Program-made: the position numbers and the translations under genes
From: Bacillota bacterium
GTDB taxonomy: Bacteria; Bacillota; Clostridia; Oscillospirales; Acutalibacteraceae
Length of the DNA: 23,047 bases
Reading direction: 5' to 3'
Assembly (NCBI GenBank): GCA_023460155.1
Contig: JAEWRF010000007.1
Location: 1 to 23,047 of the forward strand
The notes under the pieces: model-generated
Database searches by the model: none
What the model was told of the DNA's origin: nothing
What the model saw: only the letters and a program-made list of their open reading frames with translations
In this document: in pieces, positions 17,093-23,047 of the stretch
Numbering within the stretch: the first letter of the stretch is position 1
How the letters are laid out: the number at the start of each line of letters is the position of its first letter

Positions 17093-17131
17093 AAAATCGT
17101 GCAAGGCAATTTTTGCACTTGCGCGATTTTT
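17093..17131 (+). terminator. Rho-independent terminator after the hemolysin-family gene
   Basis: A 13-bp stem with one G-T wobble (17093-17105 with 17118-17130), the loop itself able to pair, ending in a T-run. It starts 15 bp after the stop codon. A GCAGGC/GCCTGC pair outside it (17082-17087 and 17135-17140) could extend the structure. Confidence 0.8.
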
Positions 17132-17143
17132 GCTGCCTGCGGG

Positions 17144-17172
17144 TTGATTATTCCCGTGATCTGCGCTATTCT
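17144..17172 (+). promoter_or_regulatory. Sigma-A-like promoter of queT
   Basis: TTGATT (17144-17149), a 17-bp spacer, and TATTCT (17167-17172). It would start transcription near 17179, just upstream of the riboswitch. Confidence 0.6.
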
Positions 17173-17201
17173 TTACAGGACGCCGCAAACATTCCGGCGC
17201 C

Positions 17202-17242
17202 GGTCAGTCGCAACATCCTGACCTTAAACAAAACTACGGAGG
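17202..17242 (+). promoter_or_regulatory. PreQ1-I riboswitch upstream of queT
   Basis: Stem P1 is GGTCAG (17202-17207) with CTGACC (17218-17223). The loop starts TCGCA, the class-defining segment, and the C just before the 3' P1 strand matches the ligand-pairing position. The A-rich tail TTAAACAAAAC then leads into TACGG for the H-type pseudoknot. The layout closely follows the known Thermoanaerobacter tengcongensis aptamer. The pseudoknot 3' strand overlaps the GGAGG of the queT ribosome binding site (17238-17242), so ligand binding should block translation. Finding a queuosine-precursor transporter directly downstream independently supports the call. Confidence 0.92.
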
Positions 17243-17252
17243 AATCAGAAAA

Positions 17253-17804
17253 ATGAACAAACAGTCGAACCGCGCGCTTTACCTCGCGCGGGGGGCGGTC
17301 GTCGCGGCCGCCTACGCGGTGCTGACTCTGGCCGCCGCCGCGTGGAACCTGGCCTACGGGCCGGTGCAGTTTCGCTTTTCGGAAGCGCTGACCGTTCTGC
17401 CAATGTTTACGGGCGCGGCGGTGCCGGGGCTGACCCTCGGGTGCCTGCTGGCGAACCTGTTCAGCGGCTACGGCGTGTACGATCTTGTTTTCGGCACGCT
17501 GGCCACACTTTTTGCCGCGCTTCTGTCGCGGGCGGCGCGGAACGTGCGCTGGCGGGGAATTCCCGTGCTGGTGCCGCTGCCGCCGGTGCTGGTCAACGCG
17601 CTGATGGTCGGGCTTGAGATCACCGTCGTCGCCGGGGGACAGCTCACGCCCGGCGCGTTTCAGAATTTCAACTGGATTTTATTCTGGGCGAATTTCACCT
17701 CGGTCGGGCTGGGGGAGCTTGTCATCTGCTATGGCCTCGGCCTGCCGCTCGCGGTGTGGATCGACCGCAGCAAACATCTGAAAAAATTAATGCAGGATCA
17801 CTGA
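17253..17804 (+). CDS. queT: QueT family queuosine-precursor transporter (ECF S component)
   Basis: A 183-residue hydrophobic protein of the QueT/DUF988 family, the substrate-binding S component of an energy-coupling-factor importer thought to bring in preQ1 or another queuine precursor. About five or six hydrophobic segments are visible (for example GAVVAAAYAVLTLAAAAWNL, GAAVPGLTLGCLLANLF, LVFGTLATLFAALL, a long C-terminal pair), with the family signature YGPVQFRFSEALTVLP near the first loop and NLFSGYGVYDLVFGTLAT. It ends in a short basic cytoplasmic tail. The ATG at 17253 lies 10 nt after the GGAGG that belongs to the riboswitch. The energising EcfA/EcfT subunits are not in the window and are usually shared and encoded elsewhere. 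Single-gene unit, terminated at 17853-17886. Confidence 0.95.
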   Translation: MNKQSNRALYLARGAVVAAAYAVLTLAAAAWNLAYGPVQFRFSEALTVLPMFTGAAVPGLTLGCLLANLFSGYGVYDLVFGTLATLFAALLSRAARNVRWRGIPVLVPLPPVLVNALMVGLEITVVAGGQLTPGAFQNFNWILFWANFTSVGLGELVICYGLGLPLAVWIDRSKHLKKLMQDH

Positions 17805-17852
17805 AAACATACGGCGCAGATTATGGATGTTGCCTTGCGCTTAATTAAAAAC

Positions 17853-17886
17853 CGGCTTCGCCTTTTTGGGCGGGGCCGATTTTTTT
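17853..17886 (+). terminator. Rho-independent terminator after queT
   Basis: A 10-bp stem with two G-T wobbles (17853-17862 with 17869-17878), then A and seven T residues (17880-17886). It begins 48 bp after the queT stop. Confidence 0.88.
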
Positions 17887-17887
17887 C

Positions 17888-17916
17888 GCATATTTTGCCT
17901 CCCTGCTGACAAAATA
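17888..17916 (+). promoter_or_regulatory. Sigma-G/F-like forespore promoter for spoVAC-spoVAD
   Basis: GCATA (17888-17892), 17 bp, CAAAATA (17910-17916), resembling the forespore consensus GNATA / CATNNTA. Known spoVA operons are transcribed by sigma-G in the forespore, and no sigma-A promoter is evident here. The -10 lacks the T of CAT, so the match is partial. Confidence 0.5.
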
Positions 17917-17925
17917 AGAAGTAAG

Positions 17926-17953
17926 AACCGCCGGTTGAACTCCGGCGGTTTTT
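17926..17953 (+). terminator. Terminator-like hairpin in the spoVAC leader
   Basis: A 9-bp perfect stem (17926-17934 with 17942-17950) with a 7-nt loop and five T residues, ending only 18 nt before the spoVAC start. It may be a second terminator for read-through from queT, or, if the promoter at 17888-17916 is right, a 5'-end hairpin of the spoVA transcript. Confidence 0.65.
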
Positions 17954-17971
17954 GAGAAGGGAGCGATTGCT

Positions 17972-18415
17972 TTGACGGTTTCCGAAAACGAATACAAGCA
18001 AATGGCGAAAAAAGCTTCGCCGAATACCAAGTGGGGGAAAAATCTGCTGATGGCTTTCCTGTTCGGCGGGGGAATCTGCACACTGGGCCAGTGCATCAGC
18101 GACCTCTACCGCTACTGGGGATTCGACAAACAGAGCGCCGGGACGCTCGTTTCCATCACGCTGATTTTCCTGAGCGCGTTTCTGACCGCGCTGCATGCCT
18201 ACGACAATCTGGCCAAGATCGGGGGCGCGGGCACCCTCGTGCCGATTACCGGCTTTGCGAACTCGATCGTGTCGCCCGCCATGGAGTTCAAAAGCGAAGG
18301 CTACGTGATCGGCATCGGCGGGAAGATGTTCGTCATCGCCGGTCCGGTGCTGGTTTACGGCACGGCGGCATCCATCGTTTACGGACTGATCCTGTGGTTT
18401 TTCCATCTGTATTGA
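17972..18415 (+). CDS. spoVAC: Stage V sporulation protein AC
   Basis: SpoVAC is an inner-membrane protein of the spore, a mechanosensitive-channel-like component of the complex that moves Ca-dipicolinate into the forespore and releases it at germination. The 147 residues open with the family N-terminus EYKQMAKKASPNTKWGKN, followed by four hydrophobic segments, with GGGICTLGQ in the first and GGAGTLVPITGFANSIVSPAMEFKSEG between the second and third, the strongest family signature. The start is TTG at 17972, with AAGGGAG 8 nt upstream; an internal ATG would remove conserved N-terminal residues. spoVAD follows 13 bp after its stop. Expression in the forespore is expected. Confidence 0.97.
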   Translation: MTVSENEYKQMAKKASPNTKWGKNLLMAFLFGGGICTLGQCISDLYRYWGFDKQSAGTLVSITLIFLSAFLTALHAYDNLAKIGGAGTLVPITGFANSIVSPAMEFKSEGYVIGIGGKMFVIAGPVLVYGTAASIVYGLILWFFHLY

Positions 18416-18428
18416 AAGGGGGCGCACC

Positions 18429-19448
18429 ATGCCGGAAAGAGTCGGAACCTATACCGTCAAGCTGACTACAAACCCCGCCGTGCTCGGCTTTGCCGCCGTC
18501 GTGGGGAAGAAAGAGGCCGAGGGCCCCTATGCGAAATGGTTTGACCGCAGCCATGAGGACACCACGCTCGGCGAATCGAGCTGGGAAAAGGCCGAGAGCC
18601 GTCTGCAGAACGAAGCGGTCAGCATCGCGCTGGGCAAGGCGAATCTGAAAAACACGGATATCGACTGCATCTTCGCGGGCGACCTGCTGAATCAGTGCAT
18701 TTCCTCCACCTTCGGGCTGAAGAGCCTCGATATCCCGTTCCTCGGGCAGTACGGAGCCTGCTCCACCATGGCGCAGACGCTCGGAGTCGCCTCGCTGGTT
18801 GTGGAGGCGGGCGCCGCGCGCAAAGCCGCGGCCGTCACCTCCTCCCACTTCTGCTCCGCCGAGCGGCAGTACCGCTACCCGCTGGAATACGGAGGCCAGC
18901 GCACCCCCACCGCCCAGTGGACGGCCACGGCGGCGGGCTGCGTGCTGCTCGGTTCGCGCGCCGAAAATCAGAATGCGAAAGTCGGCCTTCAGGCGGTCAC
19001 CTTCGGGCGCATCGTCGATTACGGCGTGAAGGACCCGGCCAACATGGGCGCCGCCATGGCGCCCGCTGCCGCGCAGACTCTGCTTGACTATTTCCACGAC
19101 ACCGGCGCCTCGCCGCTCGACTACGACCTTATTCTGACCGGGGACCTCGGCTACGTCGGCAGCGAACTGCTCGAAGAGCTGATGCAGAAGGAGAACGTCG
19201 ATATTGCGAAGGTCCACAACGACTGCGGCATCATGATCTACGACCGCGAAAAGCAGGACGTCCACGCGGGCGGTTCCGGCTGCGGCTGCTCGGCCGCGGT
19301 GCTCTGCTCGGTCATCCTGCGGCAGATGACCGAGGGGCAGCTCCACAACGTTCTGTTCCTCGGCACAGGCGCACTGATGTCACCCACCTCCTCCCAGCAG
19401 GGGGGAACCATTCCGAGCGTCGCGCACCTGGTCTATCTGAAGGCTTAA
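18429..19448 (+). CDS. spoVAD: Stage V sporulation protein AD
   Basis: SpoVAD is a soluble thiolase-fold protein that sits on the inner-membrane SpoVA complex and binds dipicolinic acid directly. The 339 residues match the usual length. Typical segments are the early GFAAVVGKKEAEGP, DTTLGESSWEKAES, IFAGDLLNQCISSTFGL, FLGQYGACSTM (the site equivalent to the thiolase nucleophile region), SSHFCSAERQYRYPLEYGGQR, and the C-terminal HAGGSGCGCSA. The ATG at 18429 has GAAAGGGGG 6 nt upstream. It follows spoVAC directly. In most Clostridia a spoVAE gene comes next; here a terminator follows 8 bp after the stop and a convergent mutase gene begins, so the operon ends at D. Confidence 0.98.
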   Translation: MPERVGTYTVKLTTNPAVLGFAAVVGKKEAEGPYAKWFDRSHEDTTLGESSWEKAESRLQNEAVSIALGKANLKNTDIDCIFAGDLLNQCISSTFGLKSLDIPFLGQYGACSTMAQTLGVASLVVEAGAARKAAAVTSSHFCSAERQYRYPLEYGGQRTPTAQWTATAAGCVLLGSRAENQNAKVGLQAVTFGRIVDYGVKDPANMGAAMAPAAAQTLLDYFHDTGASPLDYDLILTGDLGYVGSELLEELMQKENVDIAKVHNDCGIMIYDREKQDVHAGGSGCGCSAAVLCSVILRQMTEGQLHNVLFLGTGALMSPTSSQQGGTIPSVAHLVYLKA

Positions 19449-19456
19449 AATAAAAA

Positions 19457-19491
19457 CCTCCCGCAGATTCTGCGGGAGGCAAATTGTTTTT
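19457..19491. terminator. Bidirectional terminator between spoVAD and the phosphohexomutase gene
   Basis: A 10-bp GC-rich stem (19457-19466 with 19470-19479) with an ATT loop. On the plus side a T-run follows after a short AAATTG; on the minus side the stem runs straight into TTTTTATTTT. The mutase stop codon overlaps the plus-side tail. Confidence 0.88.
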
Positions 19492-21010
19492 ATTTCAGGT
19501 GCTTTTCCAGAGCTGAAAGGTCGATTCCCTGGCAGGTCGTCAGGTAAGCGGCGAGCTGCTTCAGAATGATTTCCACGCCGCCCGCGGTGTCGCTTTCCAC
19601 GTTCAGGGGCAGGATCGGGTCGTGTACGCTCAGGCGCAGCAGGAACCAGCCGTCCCCGTGCTCCTTGTCGAGCGAGATGCGCAGCCCTTCGCAGTTATCC
19701 GGCGCGATCGTCCAGCCGGGCTGCTTCGCGGCGTAGGAGGTCAGCCCGCCGATTACGGCTTCCCCGCGCTCGCGGAAGTTTTCGTCGAGGATCGGGAAGC
19801 GTAGCTCCAGCGCCTCGGCGGGTTCCGCGAGGGGTGCGAGCAGGTCTTCCAGCGTTTTGCCCTCGGCGCGCAGGCGAACCAGCAGGATGATGATTTTCGT
19901 CACAAGGTAGGCGCCGTCGTCGAGGAAGTAATTTTCCTGCATGGCCGCGTGGCCGGAGGTCTCAATGGCCAGGGGGCACTCCACGCCCATTCGGTTCAGG
20001 CGCACGGCCTCGTTGATTACGTTGCGGTAGCCGCGCTTGAAGCGGCGGTGCTTGCCGCCGAGCGTTTTCTCAATGAAATCCTTCAGGCCGGAGGACGTGA
20101 TCGAATCCGTCACGATCGTGCCGCCCGGGCATTTTTCCAGAGCGATGGCCGAGGCGAGCGCCACGAGGCGGTTGCGGTTAATCTCGTCGCCTTTTGCATC
20201 CACCACGCCGGCGCGGTCGACGTCGGTGTCGAAAATGACCCCGAGGTCCGCCTTGCTCTCAAGGGTTGCTTCCCGCGCGGAGGCCATGGCCGTCTCGTTC
20301 TCCGGGTTCGGGATGTGGTTCGGGAACCGGCCGTCCGGCTCAAGGAACCGGCTTCCGGAAACGTCCGCGCCGAGCGGGCGCAGAACGTCGCTGGCGTAGA
20401 AGCCGCCCACACCGTTGCCGGCGTCCACTACGATGTGAAAGCCCGCCAGCGGATGGGGGTCCTTCGCACCGACGCTTTTCCGGATGGTTTCGCGCAGGTG
20501 GGAGCAGTACACCGACATGTAGTCGAACTCCCGCACGGTTCCGGTTCCGGGCTCCGGGCGCTCCCCGTCCTGCGCGCTCTGAAGGATCGCCTCGATATCG
20601 GGGCCGTCCAGTCCCGCTTCCTGCGTAAAGAATTTCAGGCCATTGCGGCTGAACGGATGGTGGCTTGCCGTAATCTGCACGGAGCCGTCGCAGCCGAGGT
20701 CCCGGGTCGCGAGGAACATCGAGGGGGTGGACGCGAGGCCGCATTCCAGAACGGACACGCCCGCGGCGGCGAGCGTTTTTTCCAGGCAGGAGGCGATGCG
20801 TTCGCCGGAGATCCGGCAGTCGCGCCCAATCGCGATCTTCAGTCCGGCAACCGGTTTTCCCACGCGGCGGGAAAGCCAGAGAGCAAAACCGTCCGTGATT
20901 TTCGCGACGGCTTCGTCGGTCAGCAGAATTTCCTCCCCTGCGACGCCTTCGCTCGCCACCCCGCGGATGTCGGTTCCGCTCTTGAAGGATTTCCAGTATT
21001 TTGTCAGCAA
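19490..21010 (-). CDS. Alpha-D-phosphohexomutase (phosphoglucomutase/phosphomannomutase family)
   Basis: A cytoplasmic enzyme that interconverts hexose 1- and 6-phosphates through an active-site phosphoserine, feeding nucleotide-sugar and polysaccharide synthesis. All four domain signatures are visible in its 506 residues: the phosphoserine loop TASHHPFSRNG with Ser116, the metal loop DTDVDR (261-266), the sugar-specificity loop ETSGH (350-354), and the C-terminal phosphate-binding NCEGLRISLD. The ESGH/ETSGH type fits glucose and mannose phosphates rather than glucosamine (GlmM carries a different loop), but glucose versus mannose cannot be decided. The start is TTG at 21010, with AAAGGGG 8 nt upstream on the minus strand; no ATG suits. 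It stands alone, with its own promoter and a shared terminator. Confidence 0.93.
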   Translation of the reverse strand: MLTKYWKSFKSGTDIRGVASEGVAGEEILLTDEAVAKITDGFALWLSRRVGKPVAGLKIAIGRDCRISGERIASCLEKTLAAAGVSVLECGLASTPSMFLATRDLGCDGSVQITASHHPFSRNGLKFFTQEAGLDGPDIEAILQSAQDGERPEPGTGTVREFDYMSVYCSHLRETIRKSVGAKDPHPLAGFHIVVDAGNGVGGFYASDVLRPLGADVSGSRFLEPDGRFPNHIPNPENETAMASAREATLESKADLGVIFDTDVDRAGVVDAKGDEINRNRLVALASAIALEKCPGGTIVTDSITSSGLKDFIEKTLGGKHRRFKRGYRNVINEAVRLNRMGVECPLAIETSGHAAMQENYFLDDGAYLVTKIIILLVRLRAEGKTLEDLLAPLAEPAEALELRFPILDENFRERGEAVIGGLTSYAAKQPGWTIAPDNCEGLRISLDKEHGDGWFLLRLSVHDPILPLNVESDTAGGVEIILKQLAAYLTTCQGIDLSALEKHLK

Positions 21011-21045
21011 GGATTTATCCCCTTTCAGTTGCTTTTGTTGCTTCT

Positions 21046-21074
21046 ATTATAAAACACGGTTTGCGGTTTGTAAA
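21046..21074 (-). promoter_or_regulatory. Sigma-A promoter of the phosphohexomutase gene
   Basis: On the minus strand, TTTACA (21074-21069), a 17-bp spacer, and perfect TATAAT (21051-21046), about 35 bp upstream of the TTG start. Confidence 0.85.
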
Positions 21075-21175
21075 TCAACAGGCGCCGATTTCTCCGGAAG
21101 CGGAACAGGCCCTGCGCGATTTCCGGCGGCCGGTACGCTGCCTGAGCTTTCCTCAGGCAATCTTTTTGTAAATCA
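21067..21175. repeat. 11-bp direct repeat flanking the mutase-ABC intergenic region
   Basis: TTTGTAAATCA occurs at 21067-21077, where it overlaps the -35 box of the mutase promoter, and again at 21165-21175, immediately before the ribosome binding site of the ABC ATPase gene. The copies could be a shared regulator site or chance in AT-rich patches. Confidence 0.4.
21140..21167 (+). terminator. Terminator-like hairpin in the leader of the ABC ATPase gene
   Basis: A 7-bp stem GCCTGAG / CTCAGGC (21140-21146 with 21152-21158) with a 5-nt loop, followed by AATCTTTTT. It ends 18 nt before the ATG, so it would lower expression of the ATPase gene unless relieved. No alternative antiterminator fold was obvious, and no good promoter was seen upstream. 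Confidence 0.6.
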
Positions 21176-21185
21176 GGTGCGGAAC

Positions 21186-21857
21186 ATGGAATCACTTATT
21201 ACAATCAGTAATGTTTTTAAAATTTACAACATCGGGGAAAGCGAGGTGCGCGCGCTGAACGGAATTTCCCTCTGCGTAGGGGAAGGGGAGTTCGTGGCCG
21301 TCGTGGGGCGCTCCGGCTCCGGAAAATCGACGCTGATGAACATCCTCGGGTGCCTGGACACGCCCACCCGGGGGGAATACCGGCTCGGCGGGGAGAATGT
21401 GGAGGGCATGAGCGACAAAGCGCTCGCACAGGTGCGCAACCGGCGGATCGGTTTCGTTTTTCAGGGCTTCAATCTGCTTGGGGAGCGCGATGCGCTGGAA
21501 AACGTGGAACTGCCGCTCTTTTACCGGGGAATTCCCCGGGCGGAAAGGCGCAGGCTCGCGGAGGAGGCGCTTTCCCGCGTCGGGCTGGAGGGGCGGATGC
21601 GCCACCGGCCGGCTCAGATGAGCGGCGGGCAGCAGCAGCGCGTGGCAATCGCGCGGGCCATCGCGGCCCGGCCGCCGATCATCCTTGCCGACGAGCCGAC
21701 CGGCAACCTCGATTCCCAGTCCGGCGAGGCGGTGATGGAGATTCTGAACGGCCTGCACCGCGAAGGGCGCACGATCGTGCTCATCACGCACGACGACCGC
21801 ATCGCCGCCACCGCCGACCGGGTGATCCGCCTGCAGGATGGAACAGTGGTTGCCTGA
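21186..21857 (+). CDS. ABC transporter ATP-binding protein (MacB/LolD-type), no permease partner nearby
   Basis: A 223-residue ATPase subunit of the MacB/LolD/FtsE-like group, which drives export or mechanotransmission by partner permeases with an extracytoplasmic domain. All motifs are intact: Walker A GRSGSGKST (41-49), Q-loop Gln93 in FQGFNLL, signature MSGGQQQR (145-152), Walker B IILADEP (165-171), the D-loop after NLDS, and the switch His202 (ITHDD). The group-typical EVRALNGISLCVGEGEFVAV and FYRGIPRAERR are present. The ATG at 21186 follows a modest AGGTG 6 nt upstream; the open frame extends upstream only as antisense of the mutase gene. Normally a MacB-type permease gene follows, but here a 140-bp gap and an unrelated small gene with its own promoter come next, so the partner must be encoded elsewhere. 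The substrate is unknown. Confidence 0.94.
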   Translation: MESLITISNVFKIYNIGESEVRALNGISLCVGEGEFVAVVGRSGSGKSTLMNILGCLDTPTRGEYRLGGENVEGMSDKALAQVRNRRIGFVFQGFNLLGERDALENVELPLFYRGIPRAERRRLAEEALSRVGLEGRMRHRPAQMSGGQQQRVAIARAIAARPPIILADEPTGNLDSQSGEAVMEILNGLHREGRTIVLITHDDRIAATADRVIRLQDGTVVA

Positions 21858-21913
21858 GCGCTTTTTTCTGAGGCAAAATGGAAACTTTGGTGGTTTTGCC
21901 GGTCTGCCATTTC

Positions 21914-21941
21914 TTGACAATTAATTCCGCCATGTTATAAT
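21914..21941 (+). promoter_or_regulatory. Sigma-A promoter of the small conserved gene
   Basis: Perfect TTGACA (21914-21919), a 16-bp spacer, and perfect TATAAT (21936-21941). The leader before the ATG at 21998 is about 50 nt. Confidence 0.88.
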
Positions 21942-21997
21942 ACAGTCAGGAAATCACCGTTCAACCGATTTCCCAATTCGGTAAAGGGGGCGTGCAT

Positions 21998-22261
21998 ATG
22001 GCAACACCGGTAGAACTGCATGACATTGACGTACCGGCTTTTCTTGGGGTTCTTGACGAATGCAAAGGCAACGTGTTCCTTGTAACCAAGGAGGGCGACC
22101 GCCTGAACCTGAAAAGCAAGCTGAGCCAGCTGGTCGGTCTGACCAAGCTCATCGAGGGCGGAAAGATCGAGGAAGCGTACATCACCTGTGACGACCCCGG
22201 GGATGAATCCAGGCTGTTCCGCTTCAATCTCTTCGGAGAAAACGGAAAAAATCCGAAATAG
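21998..22261 (+). CDS. Small conserved clostridial protein, often mislabelled 'polyA polymerase'; function unknown
   Basis: An 87-residue protein with no signal peptide or membrane segment. Its centre, VLDECKGNVFLVTKEGDRLNLKSKLSQLVGL, matches what I recall of small proteins widespread in Clostridia that databases often call 'polyA polymerase' for no structural reason; at this size it cannot be a nucleotidyltransferase. The GDRLNLKSKLSQ core is the conserved part, and the acidic C-terminal third is variable. The ATG at 21998 is used because AAAGGGGG lies 7 nt upstream; a GTG at 21992 is too close. A near-perfect promoter and a strong terminator make it a single-gene unit, suggesting steady expression. 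No function is proposed. Confidence 0.88.
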   Translation: MATPVELHDIDVPAFLGVLDECKGNVFLVTKEGDRLNLKSKLSQLVGLTKLIEGGKIEEAYITCDDPGDESRLFRFNLFGENGKNPK

Positions 22262-22291
22262 CGTCGGATCCGGGCTCCGGAATAAATCGTG

Positions 22292-22345
22292 AGCGGCGGC
22301 CGGAACAGAAATTTTGTGTTCCGGCCGCCGCTTTGTCACGTTTTA
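22292..22345. terminator. Strong hairpin terminator between convergent genes
   Basis: A perfect 16-bp GC-rich stem (22292-22307 with 22317-22332) with a 9-nt loop; TTGTCACGTTTT follows on the plus strand. The minus-strand gene stops at 22343, just beyond it, so the hairpin probably ends both transcripts. Confidence 0.85.
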
Positions 22346-23047
22346 TTTCTCACTGTCGAAGAACTTTTCCCAGTCGAATTCGCTTTTTGCGTCGGAGACC
22401 GGTCTTGCCTGCGCGATGGGGGAAGGGGCTGCGGCGCCCGGTGCTTTCGCAGGGGCTTCCGGGAAGCGCTGGGGCAGAACACGGGTGTCATCCCGGTCCG
22501 ACCGGACCGGCCGGACTTCCGGTTCCGTCCGGCTGTGGGCGGGTTTCCGGTCGAATTCCGCATGGGGGTCCGCCGCGCTTCCGTGTTCCTTCTTTCCGCT
22601 GAAGGAACTGATGTCGGTGAACTCAATGGTGCTGTCTGAAACGCGTGGGCCGGGGCCTGCGCCGCCCTGAGGGGGAACGTTCCGCCCCCGGAAAAACTGC
22701 AGGTAGATAAAGAAGCCGATCCCGGCGAGGGCCAGCACGATCAGCCCGATGCCGATCGCAAGCAGGGAGGAAAATCCGCTCCCGTTCTTCGCCGCGCCGG
22801 AGGAAGCCTGAGAGGATTGGAGCGCGCCCATGGCCGAATCGGAAGAAGACGAATTGCCTGAGGAAAGAAGAGAGTTCCAGTCCTCCGAGGAAGTCGCGTC
22901 CGGTTCGCTGATGGTGGCGTCGGCCTGCGAGGCGGCCGCGTCAACCTCGCTCTGGTGCGTGTCGACCGAGACGGCCGGGCTGGAGGAGGGGGCCTGCTGC
23001 GAAGCGGAGGAAGAGGCGGCCTCGGGGGCCCACTGGGCGGTCAGAAG
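22343..23047 (-). CDS. C-terminal part of an unidentified single-pass membrane protein (5' end outside window)
   Basis: The reading frame is open from the right edge to the stop at 22343, giving 234 residues. An ATG at 22831 lies inside a continuing Ser/Ala-rich segment and has no ribosome binding site, so it is not the start. From the edge: about 94 residues of low-complexity Ser/Ala/Gln/Glu-rich sequence, probably an extracellular stalk; one transmembrane helix (about residues 95-119 of the fragment, LLAIGIGLIVLALAGIGFFIYLQFF); a basic stop-transfer RGR; then about 115 cytoplasmic residues that are charged and Pro-rich, ending in the acidic-aromatic EFDWEKFFDSEK. The extracellular domain that would identify it lies outside the window. 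The layout suits surface proteins or anchored hydrolases with a stalk, but nothing visible decides this. Confidence 0.8.
   Translation of the reverse strand, partial: LLTAQWAPEAASSSASQQAPSSSPAVSVDTHQSEVDAAASQADATISEPDATSSEDWNSLLSSGNSSSSDSAMGALQSSQASSGAAKNGSGFSSLLAIGIGLIVLALAGIGFFIYLQFFRGRNVPPQGGAGPGPRVSDSTIEFTDISSFSGKKEHGSAADPHAEFDRKPAHSRTEPEVRPVRSDRDDTRVLPQRFPEAPAKAPGAAAPSPIAQARPVSDAKSEFDWEKFFDSEK

Noticed and set aside
22343..22831. A complete 162-residue protein starting at 22831 on the minus strand
   Set aside because: The frame stays open with the same Ser/Ala-rich composition to the window edge, and there is no binding site before 22831, so it is an internal Met.

Overview
The window looks like chromosomal DNA from a spore-forming, anaerobic, fairly GC-rich member of the Clostridia. 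The sporulation genes spoVAC and spoVAD, a single-chain pyruvate:ferredoxin oxidoreductase, a rhodanese-less ThiI paired with a cysteine desulfurase, strong AGGAGG-type ribosome binding sites and sigma-A promoters with 17-bp spacers all fit this. Placement in the Oscillospiraceae/Acutalibacteraceae is my inference from overall protein character and GC content. Most of the window is housekeeping DNA. I see no prophage, transposon, CRISPR array, tRNA or rRNA.

Layout. Positions 1-1311 (minus) hold the 5' part of a peptide-type ABC substrate-binding lipoprotein, preceded by a long leader with hairpins and its own promoter. A divergent promoter drives a plus-strand run: cysteine desulfurase, thiI (tRNA 4-thiouridine), cinA, a small protein that looks like a decayed CinA/MoCF-type domain, and a large beta-lactamase-fold serine hydrolase. 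This run ends at a bidirectional terminator shared with a convergent membrane-anchored HtrA protease (8101-9567, minus). Divergent from htrA is a compact marR-SDR-methyltransferase operon with a near-ideal promoter and a palindromic operator. It converges on nifJ (11678-15235, minus).

From about 15.6 kb come a CNNM/CBS hemolysin-family membrane protein, then queT under a preQ1-I riboswitch, then spoVAC-spoVAD behind a sigma-G-like promoter. A phosphohexomutase lies convergent to spoVAD. After it come a lone MacB/LolD-type ABC ATPase, a small conserved clostridial protein often mislabelled 'polyA polymerase', and, at the right edge on the minus strand, the C-terminal part of an unidentified single-pass membrane protein.

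How the genes work together. The desulfurase probably hands persulfide sulfur to ThiI. SpoVAC and SpoVAD serve dipicolinic acid movement in the developing spore. MarR probably autoregulates its SDR/methyltransferase operon. NifJ carries central fermentative carbon flow. The other genes are single-gene units separated by clear terminators. The items most worth a second look are regulatory and comparative: the structured leader at 1312-1672, the CinA-domain-like small gene, two perfect palindromes between htrA and marR, TTGTTAA direct repeats upstream of nifJ, a terminator-like hairpin at the start of the spoVAC transcript, a spoVA operon without spoVAE, and an ABC ATPase with no permease. I did not find a convincing wholly new multi-gene system.
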